A stretch of DNA of 64,000 nucleotides from Myrica gale (Eukaryota > Streptophyta > Magnoliopsida > Fagales > Myricaceae): the NCBI GenBank assembly GCA_963930655.1, contig OZ005613.1:12222501-12286500 (forward strand), written 5' to 3'. The notes below the pieces were generated by a model. That model had not been told where the DNA came from. It made no database searches and saw only the letters and a program-made list of their open reading frames with translations. This document shows positions 34,440 through 46,379 of the stretch, in pieces (within the stretch, counting starts at the first letter, position 1; each line of letters opens with the position of its first letter). Both the position numbers and the translations under genes were made by a program.

Positions 34440-37400
34440 TTTGAGAAGAGAAAAAACAGAGGTAGCTAAAAAACATATTGGAATATAGCTATCTCACAAT
34501 ATTCTAGAAAAATCTCACATAGCAATCCATTTTGAAAATTTTCTAGAATTGAAAGCAGAAAAATTCACAATTTATTTAAAATTTCAGTTCCATATGTCAT
34601 TTGATTGATTTTCTATTTTATTTCAATTTAATTTTAAGAATTAAGTTTATGAATCATATAAGATTACGAAAAATACAACCTAAACCAAACATTGAAAAAT
34701 ATTTTTTGAAAATATATTTAAGGTAACAACCAAACACTGAAAATTATAATACTTTACTGAAACTTAATGCATCGAAATCTGCTTTACAGAAAAAATGTTT
34801 TACAGCGAAACAAACAGACCCTAAAATTGATCTTTCAAGAGCAGAAAAAAGAACCAACTAAAAGTTACAACTGCGGAAAATTAAGTTACCAATTCTCTTT
34901 GTTGATTCTGAGAATTCTTCGATAATCTTTAGGTTCTTGTTGAACTCATAATCTCGAAAATTCCACAATAGCAGCCAAAGTGTTATGCCTCATTCCTCTC
35001 CACGCTCACAACTGTCGTAGGGTTTTCTGAGTTTTGATGGCCAACTATGAAACTAACAATTAGTCCATTAGGCTAGACTATCTCATAGCTATCCTTATAT
35101 ATGAAAACCCTAGTTGTGATAGTGGCTGTGATCGTTAGAGATATCAGATCTTGGTCGTAGGATCACATGAAAAAACTCTTTTTCCGTTAACTCTCTTATA
35201 TTCTTTTTATTCTAAATTTTAAACTTCTACTAATTTTAATCATTTCCATCAACATATTATAATTCACCCCCGAGAATTTGAGATTGAATTGTGAATCCCT
35301 TTTGCTAACAATTATAATCGTTCATTTATCATTCCATCATACTATATTTCATATGAGATAACATGATCAGAATATTATCATTGATATAATCTCTAGCTTA
35401 AATAATTCTTAATTTTATAATCTGTAACTCGTTGGACTCTGAAATTGTTTCCAAAATAATTTCACAAATAAATATATAATATATTAATTTCGAAAAACAT
35501 TTTCACAAATTTGCTCTAGCCAGAGATTTCTTTTTCTCGAGTCCAACCCTATACATATATACTTGAATATACTATCTCACGAAGAGACTGGTGGATTCCT
35601 TATTGAGCATTTATACAAACTCATTCATCATGCATAAGACCTGACGTTGTCTGGAATATTTGAGCTAAAAATATCATCACCAAATTACTCGGTCAGAGTA
35701 CAAGAACACAATAAACAAATTTGCACAAACCTCTCACGTCTAAGGATATCATAAAAAAATTGTGCTGAATACATTCTCAACATCAATGATCACTTCCAGA
35801 AGGTATCCATATTTGATCTCGTTCAGTACATGTACTCTTATAGGCACCTACTCGTTTGCTCAAGGTCATCATCTCGATGACTGAATACATCATCCTATTT
35901 AATAGAGGCACAACGAGTATAGACTTATTGTACATAATATATATATTGGTCTAGAACAAAACATCAAGTTACAAGGAACCAAAAAGTCATACATTCCGCA
36001 TTTGATTCATTAATTATTGTCATGACTTTTCTACAATGCCACTCAATAATAACCATGTAACATCTTATGTCACAACATAGTATCTAATATAATAAATATA
36101 AACACGTGGTGTGGTATCTAATTTAATTTTTGTGAAGTTGTCTCGTGACTGAATTGCATGCATAGGATATGCTATTTCCTTTTAGCATATCCTTACGGTG
36201 GTCTCATTAAAATTATGCACATCACACAAAACAACCACATGGCTGTCCTCTCCACTTTCGGTTTGTCAATGTTTTGTTTGACCAACCAATTCCACAATTA
36301 AATCATATATTTAGTTGTAGATTTTTAATTTTTTCTTAATTTGGAACGTAAACCACTACTGACTGTGGTCCAGCAGAATTTTTTTAAAAGATCAAATTTA
36401 TTTGGCTGTCGGTCCATTATTCAAGTGTTCTTATTCGCTTAGGAATCTATGAGGTATTTAAAGTCACGAGAGAAAATCTATCACATGCAGCTGTGGATTG
36501 GACAGCTAATTATTGGGGATAATAGGACTAAGTCAAGACGGGTGCACATCAGCAGCCAATGATGTCATGCCAAGTGGCTAGTGATTAGATGGCATCAGAC
36601 GTGAAAGCAGGAGATTAAAGTAATAAGCGGGACCTATGCAACTATTAAGCAATTTTGTCTACCAAATACAGTTGAGGGAATGCACATATATAACAACGTG
36701 CCTTCCCACTAGAACGATTAATTTCTTGTATTTTCCTGTTTTTTGGGGTGTTTGTAGGGATTTTCCTCCCCTTCCAATTTTTAGTGTTCTTTCTTTGTTA
36801 ATATTATGTTGCTCTTTGTCTAGAAAAAAGGAGAGGGTAAAATGACCTCATTATGAACCCGAGTAGTCAGCATAATTGACGAGTCGAGCATGTGCTGTGC
36901 GATGGTTTGTTTTGAGGGAAGACTGTATCAACCAATTGAAGGATTAATCACAGCACAACTTTTAAAATTTTAAATATCCTTATTAATGAAAAAACAGACA
37001 AAAAGTAACGTGTTTCAATCATTGGTAATAATTTGGTTGGTCCAATAATGAACCATTTAATATTTCTACCGGAGGATGTTCCTTCTATATAAAAAAAATG
37101 GTACAATTTTTTTTAAGATTTTCAGAAGAAAATCAAGAAAAAGAGAGACAATAATCTCAAATTTGTTGATCCAATTCAGAGAGAGAAACACAAAGTGTGC
37201 TTTAACACATTCTGCACATATTAATTATCAGGTAGTGACGGCTTTATAAAGATTCAGCTCTATAAAAATTCAATACATGTTGTCTTTTTCGAATCTGATT
37301 TAGGGAGTAAATTACAGCGGATCATAATTCTATTTACAAGATAAGACATTAAAATAGAGAATGGATCATGACTCTTTGCATTACCATGCTCAACTTGCAT

Positions 37401-37561
37401 TAATTTCAAGAGATAGACCTCACACTATATAAAGTCCTTATTGTAAAATTTTGGGACATCTTCATCACTGTAAACTGCACCTATTTGGAACTTTAAAAGT
37501 ACAGTTTTAAATAGTATAAGGTGTAGATCTCTATTTTAATTAAACAATACATTCGAATTTA
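34440..37561. other. Intergenic AT-rich DNA, no gene recognised
   Basis: Three kilobases with no frame above ~70 codons that resembles a known protein. Nothing repeat-like beyond short AT-rich runs was identified, apart from the MITE that starts at 37562. Confidence 0.55.
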
Positions 37562-37758
37562 GGCTGCGTTTGCAAACCCAATTATCCCCAAAATTTTATC
37601 TCTCTCCTAATAAAATACTCCAATATAATCTCTCTCTCCCATAAAAAAATATAAAAAATTACAAAAATTATAAAAAATTATCTCTCTCTTCACCTTTTCA
37701 CTAAACCCAATACCAACACATATTCCTATACCAAAAATGTTACAACACAAACACAACC
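37562..37758. mobile_element. Tourist-like MITE with TTA target site
   Basis: It begins GGCTGCGTTTGCAAA and ends ACACAAACACAACC, with TTA at 37559-37561 and 37759-37761. It carries the blocks ATCTCTCTCCTAATAAAATA and CTCTTCACCTTTTCACTAAA shared with the copies at 40621 and (inverted) 62949. It lies ~430 bp upstream of the patellin TATA-like box. Confidence 0.8.
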
Positions 37759-38182
37759 TTAGTATTGGGAAGGCAGCAATCCAAAGATAAAATACACTGA
37801 AATGATTGCTATAATTATTCTGGTGAGCATTTAGCCATGTTTGCTCGGCCTCACTTCAGAAAAGACAAACAATAGGAGAGAGAAGGAGGTGGTCAGGTAT
37901 TGATCACCGGATCAGGACCCACCACCTTTCTCATTCTCTCCTAATTGCACCCTATGCAATACCTAGTTATTGCGTGGATCCGATCCGGGTCATCAATATC
38001 TCCCATCTGCCTAATGTATCAGTGGGCCCAAAACGATTCTCCCACGCCAAAATTTGCTGGCCTCCAGGCGAGCAAAATCCTTGGGAAAGGAATCCCCAAC
38101 GGCTCCATATTCCAATCTCCGATGTGGTTGGCTACAGGTAAGTGACCGTTGGTGGGGTCCTTTCTTCTGCGAGTTTCAAAAA

Positions 38183-38361
38183 TATATAACCGTTACAGAT
38201 TCCTCCCCACTCTTTCTCCCATAACTGGGCGAAGCACATCTCGGAACTTGCATACACCAAACAGATAGGAAGTGTGAAGGAAAATCAGGTGGGTTTTTCT
38301 TTTCTCCTTCTCTCTTTTTCAGGGTAATTTTCCTTCCAGAAATTCTTGTTTTATTTTACAG
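38183..38361 (+). promoter_or_regulatory. Patellin core promoter and 5' UTR intron
   Basis: A TATA-like TATATAA lies at 38183-38189. The leader contains an intron with donor AATCAG|GTGGGT (38288/38289) and acceptor TTTTACAG|TTCTCC (38361/38362), placing the ATG 51 bases into the second leader exon. Confidence 0.5.
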
Positions 38362-38412
38362 TTCTCCTTGTTGCTTGCTTATGTGTCGTCCAGTCTGCTA
38401 CTATCAGCAACC

Positions 38413-40223
38413 ATGACTGTTGAGGTTAGCACTGAAGGTACCAACATGGCCGAGGTTGTTACTGTTGGTAATCAGGAAGAGACTGAGAAGTTTGCCAATG
38501 TGAATGAGAAAGTTGCCCAAGGAGATGACAAGGTGAAAGATGTGGATGAATCCAAGCCCAGAACAGTGGGAAAGAGTTCTTCTTATAGGGAAGAGAGTAA
38601 CTTTCTCTCTGATCTGAAGGAGTTTGAGAGGAAGGCATTAAATGAGCTGAAAGAGAAACTCGAAGAAGCCATCCGCGGAAACAATCTCTACAAGGAAGAG
38701 TCTCCAAAAAAGACCGATAAAAAACTGGTAGCAGAAGAGAAAGAGGCGAAAGCAGAAGGTGATGAAAAGGAAAAAGCAGCACAAGAATCCGAGGAAGAGA
38801 ATAAACCCGATGCAAGTGCTGATGAAAAAGTCGTTGAAATAAACACCGATATTTCCCTTTGGGGAGTCCCCCTTCTGCCTAGTGGCGGCACCGAGGGTAC
38901 CGACGTAGTCCTCCTGAAGTTCTTGAGGGCTAGGGAGTTCAAGGTCACTGATGCCTTTGAGATGCTCAAGAAGACACTTCAGTGGAGGAAGGAGGCCAAG
39001 ATCGATTCGATCTTGGACGAGGACTTTTGCGCGGAACTAAGCTCGGCGGCTTACATGAGTGGCGTTGATCGTGAAGGTCACCCGGTTTGCTACAACGTTT
39101 TTGGTGTGTTTGAGAGCGAGGAGCTTTATCAGAAGACATTTGGAACCGATGAGAAGCGCCGTCAGTTCCTGAGGTGGAGATGCCAGTTGATGGAGGAGGG
39201 CATTCGGAAGCTCGATCTGAAGCCGGGAGGTGCCTCTTCCTTGCTCCATATCAACGATCTTAAGAGGTCCCCCGGACCCGCCAAGAAGGAGCTTCGGATT
39301 GCCACAAAGCAAGCAATTGGGATTCTTCAGGACAACTACCCCGAACTCGTTGCAAAAAATGTTAGTCTCCTTAACGCTTTATATGTTTTACCATATTTAG
39401 GAATACCGATTTCTTGTTTTCTGTTTGATTTGCTGCTAGACCCCGTTTCTTGGTCATGTTCTGTCTCTGTGACATTAATGGACGAATTCTTTAATGATTT
39501 TGGTCGCAGATCTTCATAAATGTTCCTCTCTGGTACTATGCTCTGAATGCCCTTATATCTCCTTTCTTAACCCAAAGAACCAAGAGCAAGTTCGTGGTTG
39601 CTCGCCCCGCCAAGGTCACTGAGACCCTGCTCAAGTAAGTTTTTTAGTTCCTTCTAGTGTCACACGTACATTGAAGGCTCACCGGCTACCCATCAGAAGC
39701 TGAAAAATAAAGCGAATTCCTTCCATTCAGGTACATTCCAGTAGAGGAGATCCCTGATCACTATGGTGGCTTCAAGAGAGAGAACGATGACGAGTTCTCC
39801 GGCAAAGATGGAGCGGCATCAGAGCTCATCGTCAAGGCTGGATCGACTGAAACCATTGAGATACCGGCATTAGAGGTACCAAAATTCTTCCTTTTTAATG
39901 TCGATTAATTTGTTGATTTAGGAACTTCGGCAGAAATGACACATTGAGATGGTCTCTGACGGAAACAGGTTGGAACCACATTGGTCTGGGACCTGACTGT
40001 TTTGGGCTGGGAAGTGAGCTATAAGGAGGAATTCGTTCCGGTCGATGAGGGGTCTTACACCATCATTGTCCAGAAGGCAAAGAAGATGGCCACTCAAGAA
40101 GGTCCTATCCGCAACACTTTCAGAGCCAATGAACCCGGGAAAGTTGTCCTGACGATTGAGAACACGTCCTCCAGCAAGAAGAGGAGGGTTCTGCATCGGT
40201 ACAAGGCCCGTAATAGCTGCTGA
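38413..40223 (+). CDS. PATL4: Patellin-4-like Sec14/GOLD phosphoinositide-binding protein
   Basis: Patellins bind phosphoinositides at the plasma membrane and cell plate and act in membrane traffic and auxin-carrier positioning. Coding exons are 38413-39360, 39510-39634, 39731-39875 and 39969-40223, all GT-AG and in phase, giving 490 residues. Residues 1-145 are acidic, Lys/Glu-rich and partly coiled coil. ISLWGVPLLPS (147-157) opens the Sec14 part: CRAL-TRIO N-lobe ~160-195 (LLKFLRAREFKV) and lipid-binding lobe ~210-375 (GVDREGHPVCYNVF, LQDNYPELVAKN|IFINVPLWYY, SKFVVARPAKV). The GOLD domain fills ~390-488 (LVWDLTVLGWEVSYKEEFVP, GPIRNTF). The sequence matches Arabidopsis PATL4 better than PATL1-3. 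The upstream in-frame TTG at 38368 is leader, because ATG 38413 follows the leader intron. No lesion seen. Confidence 0.93.
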
Positions 40224-40620
40224 AAAAGAGGCGGGAGATGCATTCTTTATTCGATTTGTTGATCGTCACACTGAGTTATTTGTGGGGTACACAGTGAGAT
40301 TGAAAAGTCCATTCTTTTGCAAGATCAATATTGATCCGGAAATTTGATTTGTTCTGTTTGAGCATTTGATGTAATTTTCCTTTTTGCAGACTTCTAATAA
40401 GAGTGAAATATTTGTTGAAATTTTTTTCCTTCAATTGGTGGAGACTTTGGTATTTTACTTGGGCGCTTTTATTTTCTTGTTCTACTTGCAACTTGTTTCC
40501 CTAATTTTTCTTACGTTCGCAACACAATTTAAACTATGCAATTCGAACAAGGAATGACTTGATCCGTCTAAATTGATGAGGCTGTGACAAATGGTTTAAT
40601 TTCCGTATTTAACAATCATA

Positions 40621-40790
40621 GTGCGTTTGCACAAAAAATATCACAATATTTTTCACCAACCTACAATAAAATATTATAATATAATCTCTCTCCTATAAAA
40701 AATATAAAAAATTACCTCTCTTCACTTTTTCACTAAACCCAATACCAACACAAAATCCAATACCAAAAATTTTTCAACACAAACACAACC
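40621..40790. mobile_element. Tourist-like MITE
   Basis: It starts GTGCGTTTGCAC and ends CAACACAAACACAACC, with ATA on both sides (40618-40620, 40791-40793). The inner blocks ATAATCTCTCTCCTATAAAA and CTCTTCACTTTTTCACTAAA match the copy at 37562. It lies just after the patellin 3' end. Confidence 0.7.
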
Positions 40791-40855
40791 ATAATGTCTT
40801 ATTTTAAAAAAAGTGTTTTAGACATTTTCTAACACCACCAACAAGAATGCTCTTA

Positions 40856-42160
40856 CGATGCCCTCTTTCAAACCTACCCGTAACCCTTTGCTTTATCCCC
40901 AGTCGTCTCAGATGGATGATTTATGTCTTGTTCAAGACCGGTTAAACCCCTCTACTCATCTTTGGAAGAGAGATATCCTATTCTCGAGTTTTTCTACTGA
41001 TTGTGCCCTCTGTATTTTCAGTAATGGTCCAGCAGCCCAGCTCCAAGATGACACCCTCTCCTGGCAACCTGCTTCCTCTAGATCTTTTTCGGTCAAGTCT
41101 GCTTACTTGCTTGACCAAAGCAGCAGATTTGAAAGCTCCACCTCAGGCACACCCTTCAATTAGAAGAAGCTTTGGACTGTTAAAATCCAAGCTCGCCTTA
41201 AGATGCTTTTATGGAAAGATAGCTGCTGGTGCTCTCCCTGTCCGTGAAAAATTGCACTTCGTTGAAGATTGGGTCCCTCCTGAATTTTTCCTTTGCCCCC
41301 TTTGTAAGGAGGAACGAGAATCGCCTAAACATCTCTTTATTCGCTGCCCCTTTGCTCGCATCTTGTGGCGCGAAGCCAGATGGCCTCTTCTTTAGATCCT
41401 ATGCAGCTGATGGACTGCCAATTTGGCTCACTATCCTTCTGAATTCCTCCTCTCTTGCATGACCATATTTCGGAAAGAGATTTCTTGAGGCAGCTGTGAT
41501 AATGGATACCATTTGGCACTCGAGGAATCTCAAAGTGCATCAAGGAAAGGATCCGAGTCCTTTAGAAATGGTGATTTTACTGAATAGTAAACTCCGAGAA
41601 CATTTGGCAACCTGGTCTGAAGCTGAAGCGGTGCAGCTTCTCCGGTGGCAACCACCCCCCTGGAGTCTGCAAAGTAAATTTTGATGCAACAATCTGTGGT
41701 AGTACAGCCTTCCTGGGAGTGGTCTGCAGGCCTCCAGAAGGGCCCTTGCTCATGCTTGGAGTGACTATGTGACCATTCTTGCAGAAATTCGTGCTTGTCT
41801 TTTTGCTTGCCAGATGGTGCACCATCTCAACTCAAAGCATGTCATTTTCGAAGGGGATTCCTTGATTTGTTGCCGTTCTATCTTGGAAGTTGATCTAATC
41901 ACGGATGGACCTCTCCTGGGGTACATTGAGAGAATCAGGGAGTTACTGACTATCCATCCAGATGGGACCATTCAATGGGCCTCCCGGCGTCTAAACTAGA
42001 TGGCTCACCGACTTGCAGCTTGGGTTGCTCGTCATGACTATCGTTTTGGCTTAATTGCCCCCTGTAGTGTTATTCCTGCTTTTATTTCTCTTGCTGACTT
42101 TGTTGAACTGCCTTGAGGCGTAGTTTATATGCTTTCAATAAAGTTTTTGATTAGAAAAAA
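40856..42160 (+). mobile_element. 5'-truncated LINE with zf-RVT and RNase H domains and 15-bp TSD
   Basis: ACAAGAATGCTCTTA flanks it at 40841-40855 and 42161-42175. Inside are the zinc-binding RT C-terminus (SFSVKSAYLLDQSS, CPLCKEERESPKHLFIRCPF) and then an RNase H domain (VNFDATICGS, AEIRACLFACQMV, VIFEGDSLICC, ADFVELP at the end). It closes with AATAAAG and an A tract at 42154-42160. Stops and frameshifts make it inactive. Both flanks of the TSD are intact, so it inserted recently relative to its neighbours. Confidence 0.9.
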
Positions 42161-42175
42161 ACAAGAATGCTCTTA

Positions 42176-43101
42176 ATTAGCTGGAGACATAGTTCATGAT
42201 CGCATTTCTAAGTTGTCAAGGATGTAGCGGCTACTTCATCGTCCCTCTTCCGTTCGCTAAAACCCTTTCTCCCCCTTCCCATGCTAATCACCCACGAAGA
42301 ATGATAGAGAGATCTAGAACAGAGGTCATCAAAGCAGCAGTTCATATAGTATGATAAAATGGTATCCCTGTCAGTAGTCGGACATAAATATACATGATCC
42401 TTGTTCCTTTCGTGCAAGAGGCCCATTTCATGAATTGAGTCCAGATGGAGAAAAATCGATGAAGCATTTTACGACTTTTAACGTTCCATGGATAAGTTCG
42501 AGCATTGCAGAGATTCATCTACAATTGCTGTTACTGCTCGCAAGATAGTTCTACCACTGTGGCCATTGGCGGAGACAAGGAGGGGCGGGCGGCACCCGCC
42601 CCAAAATTTTTCAAAAAAAAAAAAACTGTCTAATTGAAAGATCAAATAAAGAAAAGGAAGACAAGAAAAACAATGCAGGAGTGGAAGCCTAACATTAAAA
42701 GGTACCACTTATGCAAATCGCTATACCTAAATAGATCAAACCTCAGTCTTCGCAACTGAAAGTAGAGTGATTGATTGAGTCTATCTGTGGTGATTTTAAA
42801 CTACTGGGAGTTTTCGTATACTTCGCGTAGTGCGAATTGTTTAGCACATGATCTTGCTCGTTAGGCCGCCTCCTCGTTGTTTGAAGATAGTTATTGTGCT
42901 AAACATTGTAAACAATTCGCCCTCAAATCAGCTAATGCTTCGTCCTAATAGGATCATGTAAAATAAGAACAAATGGTCATAGCATTGATAAAATGAGAAC
43001 AATGTCATTTCTAAAATAACAGGGGTCTTAAGGAAATTATAAAAGGGGCATTTAATAATAAATATTATATTAAAATAAAAAAAATCAATGAATTTTAGTT
43101 A
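42176..43101. other. Intergenic DNA with one TE-like terminus
   Basis: No gene recognised. At 42563-42605 TTGGCGGAG...GGGCGGGCGGCACCCGCCCC resembles the GC-rich end of plant hAT-like elements (also seen as AGTGGCGGAGCTAGCA at 29563), followed by an A tract. A partner end was not found. Confidence 0.4.
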
Positions 43102-43106
43102 AAAAT

Positions 43107-43760
43107 TGATGAAGCTAAATTTAACTAGCTTATCACAAAGTCCACTGGGCTAGGAGCCCGACGGAGTTGGGCCTGAGGTCCAACGCTTGGGACTGGTTGA
43201 AAGGCTCAAACACTCATTTCTTCCTCCTACAAGCAAAGAAAACAGACTAAGACACGGGGTCCTCCCCGTAGAGGGATTTCTCCCGTGCCTTTATTAATCG
43301 TCATTTTTTATATCTTTTGTTTACTAGTTATATTCTGAGAGAGAAAGATTGCGTACCTCCCTTCTCCTCTCATCCCCTGTATCCCTTTTTTTCTTCTTCG
43401 AGCCTGGGGCTTGTTGGGCCCTTGGGCTTTTTTGCAGTCCAGGCCTGGCATCCTTAGACCTTATTCGTCCTATCCAATCTTTCACCAGACGTCTGCTCTA
43501 TCAAACTTGTCTCCTTTTAGTTGGACTGAACTGACCGATTCTTTATCCTTTCCTTCCACTTTTAGGATCTTCAGTTAGTGGCTTTGGTAATCATAGTTGC
43601 TCACATGGGCCGCCACTCCCTATGAAGTTTCTATGACAGGCTCTTTTCATGGACCTCCTATCATGAGAAGGCACATGCCACCTCAAATCAGCTGGCTCTT
43701 GCCTCACTATATTTGGGCTTCTAGTTATGCGCTTTTGTAGTAAGACATTTTTTTCCATCA
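43107..43760 (-). repeat. 3' LTR of the Tat-lineage element
   Basis: 654 bp, TGATGAAGC...TTCCATCA. It shares the stretch CACTGGGCTAGGAGCCCGA, the AAACACTCATT...CTTCC block and the final CTATATTTGGGCTTCTAG with the other LTR, with many point differences, so the insertion is old. Confidence 0.88.
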
Positions 43761-43775
43761 GTAGCCCCCTATTCT
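43761..43775 (-). other. Polypurine tract
   Basis: Read on the minus strand, AATAGGGGGCTAC lies directly against the 3' LTR. It is the plus-strand primer site of LTR retrotransposons and fixes the element's orientation. Confidence 0.6.
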
Positions 43776-44080
43776 GTTGGGCGATGTACGAAGGCCAGGA
43801 GAATATTATGATGCTGACAATAGTATTAATTGACGTTTCCCCACAGCTTGACTGTCACCTCAACGTCTTTCCCCCCAAAATTCACCTGTTGTGTTTATCA
43901 GCATTCCATTGCCTCTATTTCTCTTATTCATGAACTATTTCCATCCATTGCTACCCTTTCTTCTATCAACTTACCTACATGTCTCATCCAGTGAATGGGA
44001 GGAAAAGGTAGAGAACACAACTAGTGATCCCCTCCCCTTCGGACCTTCCACCCAAACTATTAACTGATATCTTTTCTTAG

Positions 44081-44344
44081 GTGGTGAAAGATTGTGGCAT
44101 GGAAGAATACATTAACCTGGGGAGGATTGATCGCAGATGTCAAGAGGTGGCCAGATCACCCTCGATGCTCCAAAGCATCAAGTTTGAGGAGCTTCCTCTC
44201 TGCGAAGACCACAGCCAACAGGTGGTGGACTTCATCACAACCCTATCGAGGAGTGAAAACCCGAGTGCTCTCTACCTGGAAGGGGTGGAGCGAGTGTTCG
44301 GGCTCGAGACTGATTATCTTGCGGGAGAGATGATGATCATTTGA
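44081..44344 (+). CDS. Antisense F-box-like ORF A (partial, in gypsy element)
   Basis: An 87-residue frame follows a good splice acceptor (TTTTCTTAG|GTGGTG at 44080). Its second half, ARSPSMLQSIKFEELPLCED then a ~15-residue gap and SENPSALYLEGVERVFG, has the pattern of plant F-box proteins of the At2g35280/At1g67340 kind: a post-F-box segment, then a NPEALY-G-M-like repeat. It also parallels ORF B at 46380-46830 (SPRLLKWVPL, SRNPTTTFILGLELFF). It runs against the gypsy transcript and breaks off at TGA 44342-44344. The family call rests on pattern, not search, and the F-box itself is weak here. Confidence 0.4.
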   Translation: MVKDCGMEEYINLGRIDRRCQEVARSPSMLQSIKFEELPLCEDHSQQVVDFITTLSRSENPSALYLEGVERVFGLETDYLAGEMMII

Positions 44345-44828
44345 ACCAATCAACTCCATTGTCCCTGCGCCATTTACACAAAACGCATGTTAAACATGCT
44401 TAAGGATGAGATAGGCTGTGAGGTGTGGGAGAAATTGGATGCTCTTAAGCAGCTGCTAGATCCTTATGACATGCGGTGAGAGCGGACGGGTGACATTGAA
44501 GTATTCCGTGAAGCCTGTGGTGACTCTGCTCCTATTGAAAGAAGCCAGCCCCCTGCTTGTGTTAAGGGTTGTATGTCCTCTGTTGTCCTTCCCTCAAATG
44601 TCTAGCTTTTGGATGCCTTATGTAATGGGCTTGCTGTATATATATATCTTTTGTGGGCCATCGCTACGAACTCCTGCCTCTAACTCATTTTCTTCCATTG
44701 TACTCTTTTACTCTATCATTTTGTTTTGCACCGCTTCTTATCTTTTGGAGTACACCTAACGTCTGACGCTCCCTGTATCGACATGACATCTAACCTCTAA
44801 CTCATAAATGAACTCAAAAGGTTGTGGG

Positions 44829-44960
44829 CTTTGAAACGTCATGAATAAGCCTACAAATAGGTATGGTCTCCATGACTTGCTCCTTACAGATTTTGGGTTT
44901 CGAAACGTCACGAATTGGGCTATAAATAGATCTCGATGTTGTGATTTGCTCTTCACCTAT
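44829..44960 (+). repeat. Tandem duplication with TATA-like motifs
   Basis: Two ~68-bp units (GAAACGTCATGAATAAGCC TACAAATAG... and GAAACGTCACGAATTGGGC TATAAATAG...) follow each other. The second contains a good plant TATA box (CTATAAATA at about 44921-44929) reading in the + direction, the direction of the antisense ORFs. Confidence 0.6.
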
Positions 44961-46379
44961 CCTTTTTCCTCCATTAAGCAATATTTCATATACCCTTTAC
45001 TTTTTATCCCTACTTCACTCGCCATCTCCAAGGTTACCAAGAACCTCCTCTGCTACTCTACTAGCTCTTGGGCAGACTTGCAGCCAATGTAGGGACTAGG
45101 TTTATAACCCGTCACTACTAAAGAGAATAGAGGTCAGGAGACTTCCTCCTCAGCCTCAGAGAGACAAAGCTTACACGAGGGGCTTCTGACTCTTTTTTAG
45201 AAGCGGGAACCCCGAGATTCTATTCCTAAAGGGGTTTGAGGGAGTGTTGACTTCTCCCCAACGTAGTCATCAACAAGCCTTATCTGCGGGGAAGTTCTTA
45301 CCTCAAGCGATAATGCCAGCTTTTTAGGGGAGCCTTATGCTGCCTGTGTTGTTAGGGCGGTTACCAAATTCGACATTTGCCCCAATCTACACATCCTTCA
45401 TAGTTGCAGGGTCCTCTTGCCCCAACCTGTCTTTCAAAGGATGAGGAAAAAGGTTTTAGAGGTTTTTGAGACTTATCATAGAGGTAGACCTTCTTTTATG
45501 TTTGACTATGCCTGTATTCTGTAAAAATCATGCACCGAACCAGGAGATTGCATGAATCCTAATCCTCGAGGGGACTGGCCTGCCACTTGGGATAACCCCC
45601 GCCACTTTGTAACATACTCTGCCCTATTTGTTGGGTGTTCTACGAGTTGTATTACATTTTCCATCTTTACAGAGCTTATGAGTTTTTTTGTGTGCTCCAA
45701 CAATTGACGTAATATCTGTTGTTATTTTGTATGAATCGTTTATTTTTTTGTATCTTTATTATATCACCCTTATGTCTTTATTTCTCTTCTTCTAATCTTC
45801 ACATTTTTTTACGAGATCCCATTTGAGTTTTGCCCTGGAGCGTATTCCCGAGACTAGTCCCCAGCAGGGTACCCCGATACTAATCCTCTGGAAGCCTCCA
45901 TGCAGTTAGGTTTTCAACAGGCCCAGCCCATCTTACAAAGGAGACCTCACTTTAGCGGAGATGAGTCCATTCCATCGAATCTCTCTTTTTGCCCACAACA
46001 TGATTAGGCCCCTTAAGAGCGTGCACGATTTACTCATTAAAGGTCTTAATACTCTGACACCGGTCAGCCAATGGCTAACCAACATGTTGGACATCTCTGA
46101 CCTCTCATATCCGAGCAATATCAAGCAGTGCGAGTCCTGTCCATGCTACTGTTTAAAACGACGCAGAGGGAATTCTTGAGGATCATCATGTCCTCAATAT
46201 ACCGCAGATCATTATCGCTGCTTAATAATCTTACCACGCAAGCCATCCTCTCTGAATTTTGGTTTTCTTGGACTTGCCCATATAAGTACCAAAGACCCTA
46301 CTCCTTTTCTCCCTTCATTTGTTCATTAGTTTTCTTCTTTTTCATCTCTTTCCTTATTCACTTCCACTCTGTATTCTCA

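Noticed and set aside
38368..38412. Upstream extension of the patellin frame (TTG start)
   Set aside because: It lies in the leader exon just after the 5' UTR intron and lacks ATG; the ATG at 38413 matches the family start.
38459..38969. Minus-strand frames opposite the first patellin exon
   Set aside because: Their composition mirrors the Glu/Lys-rich patellin codons on the other strand; they are shadows.
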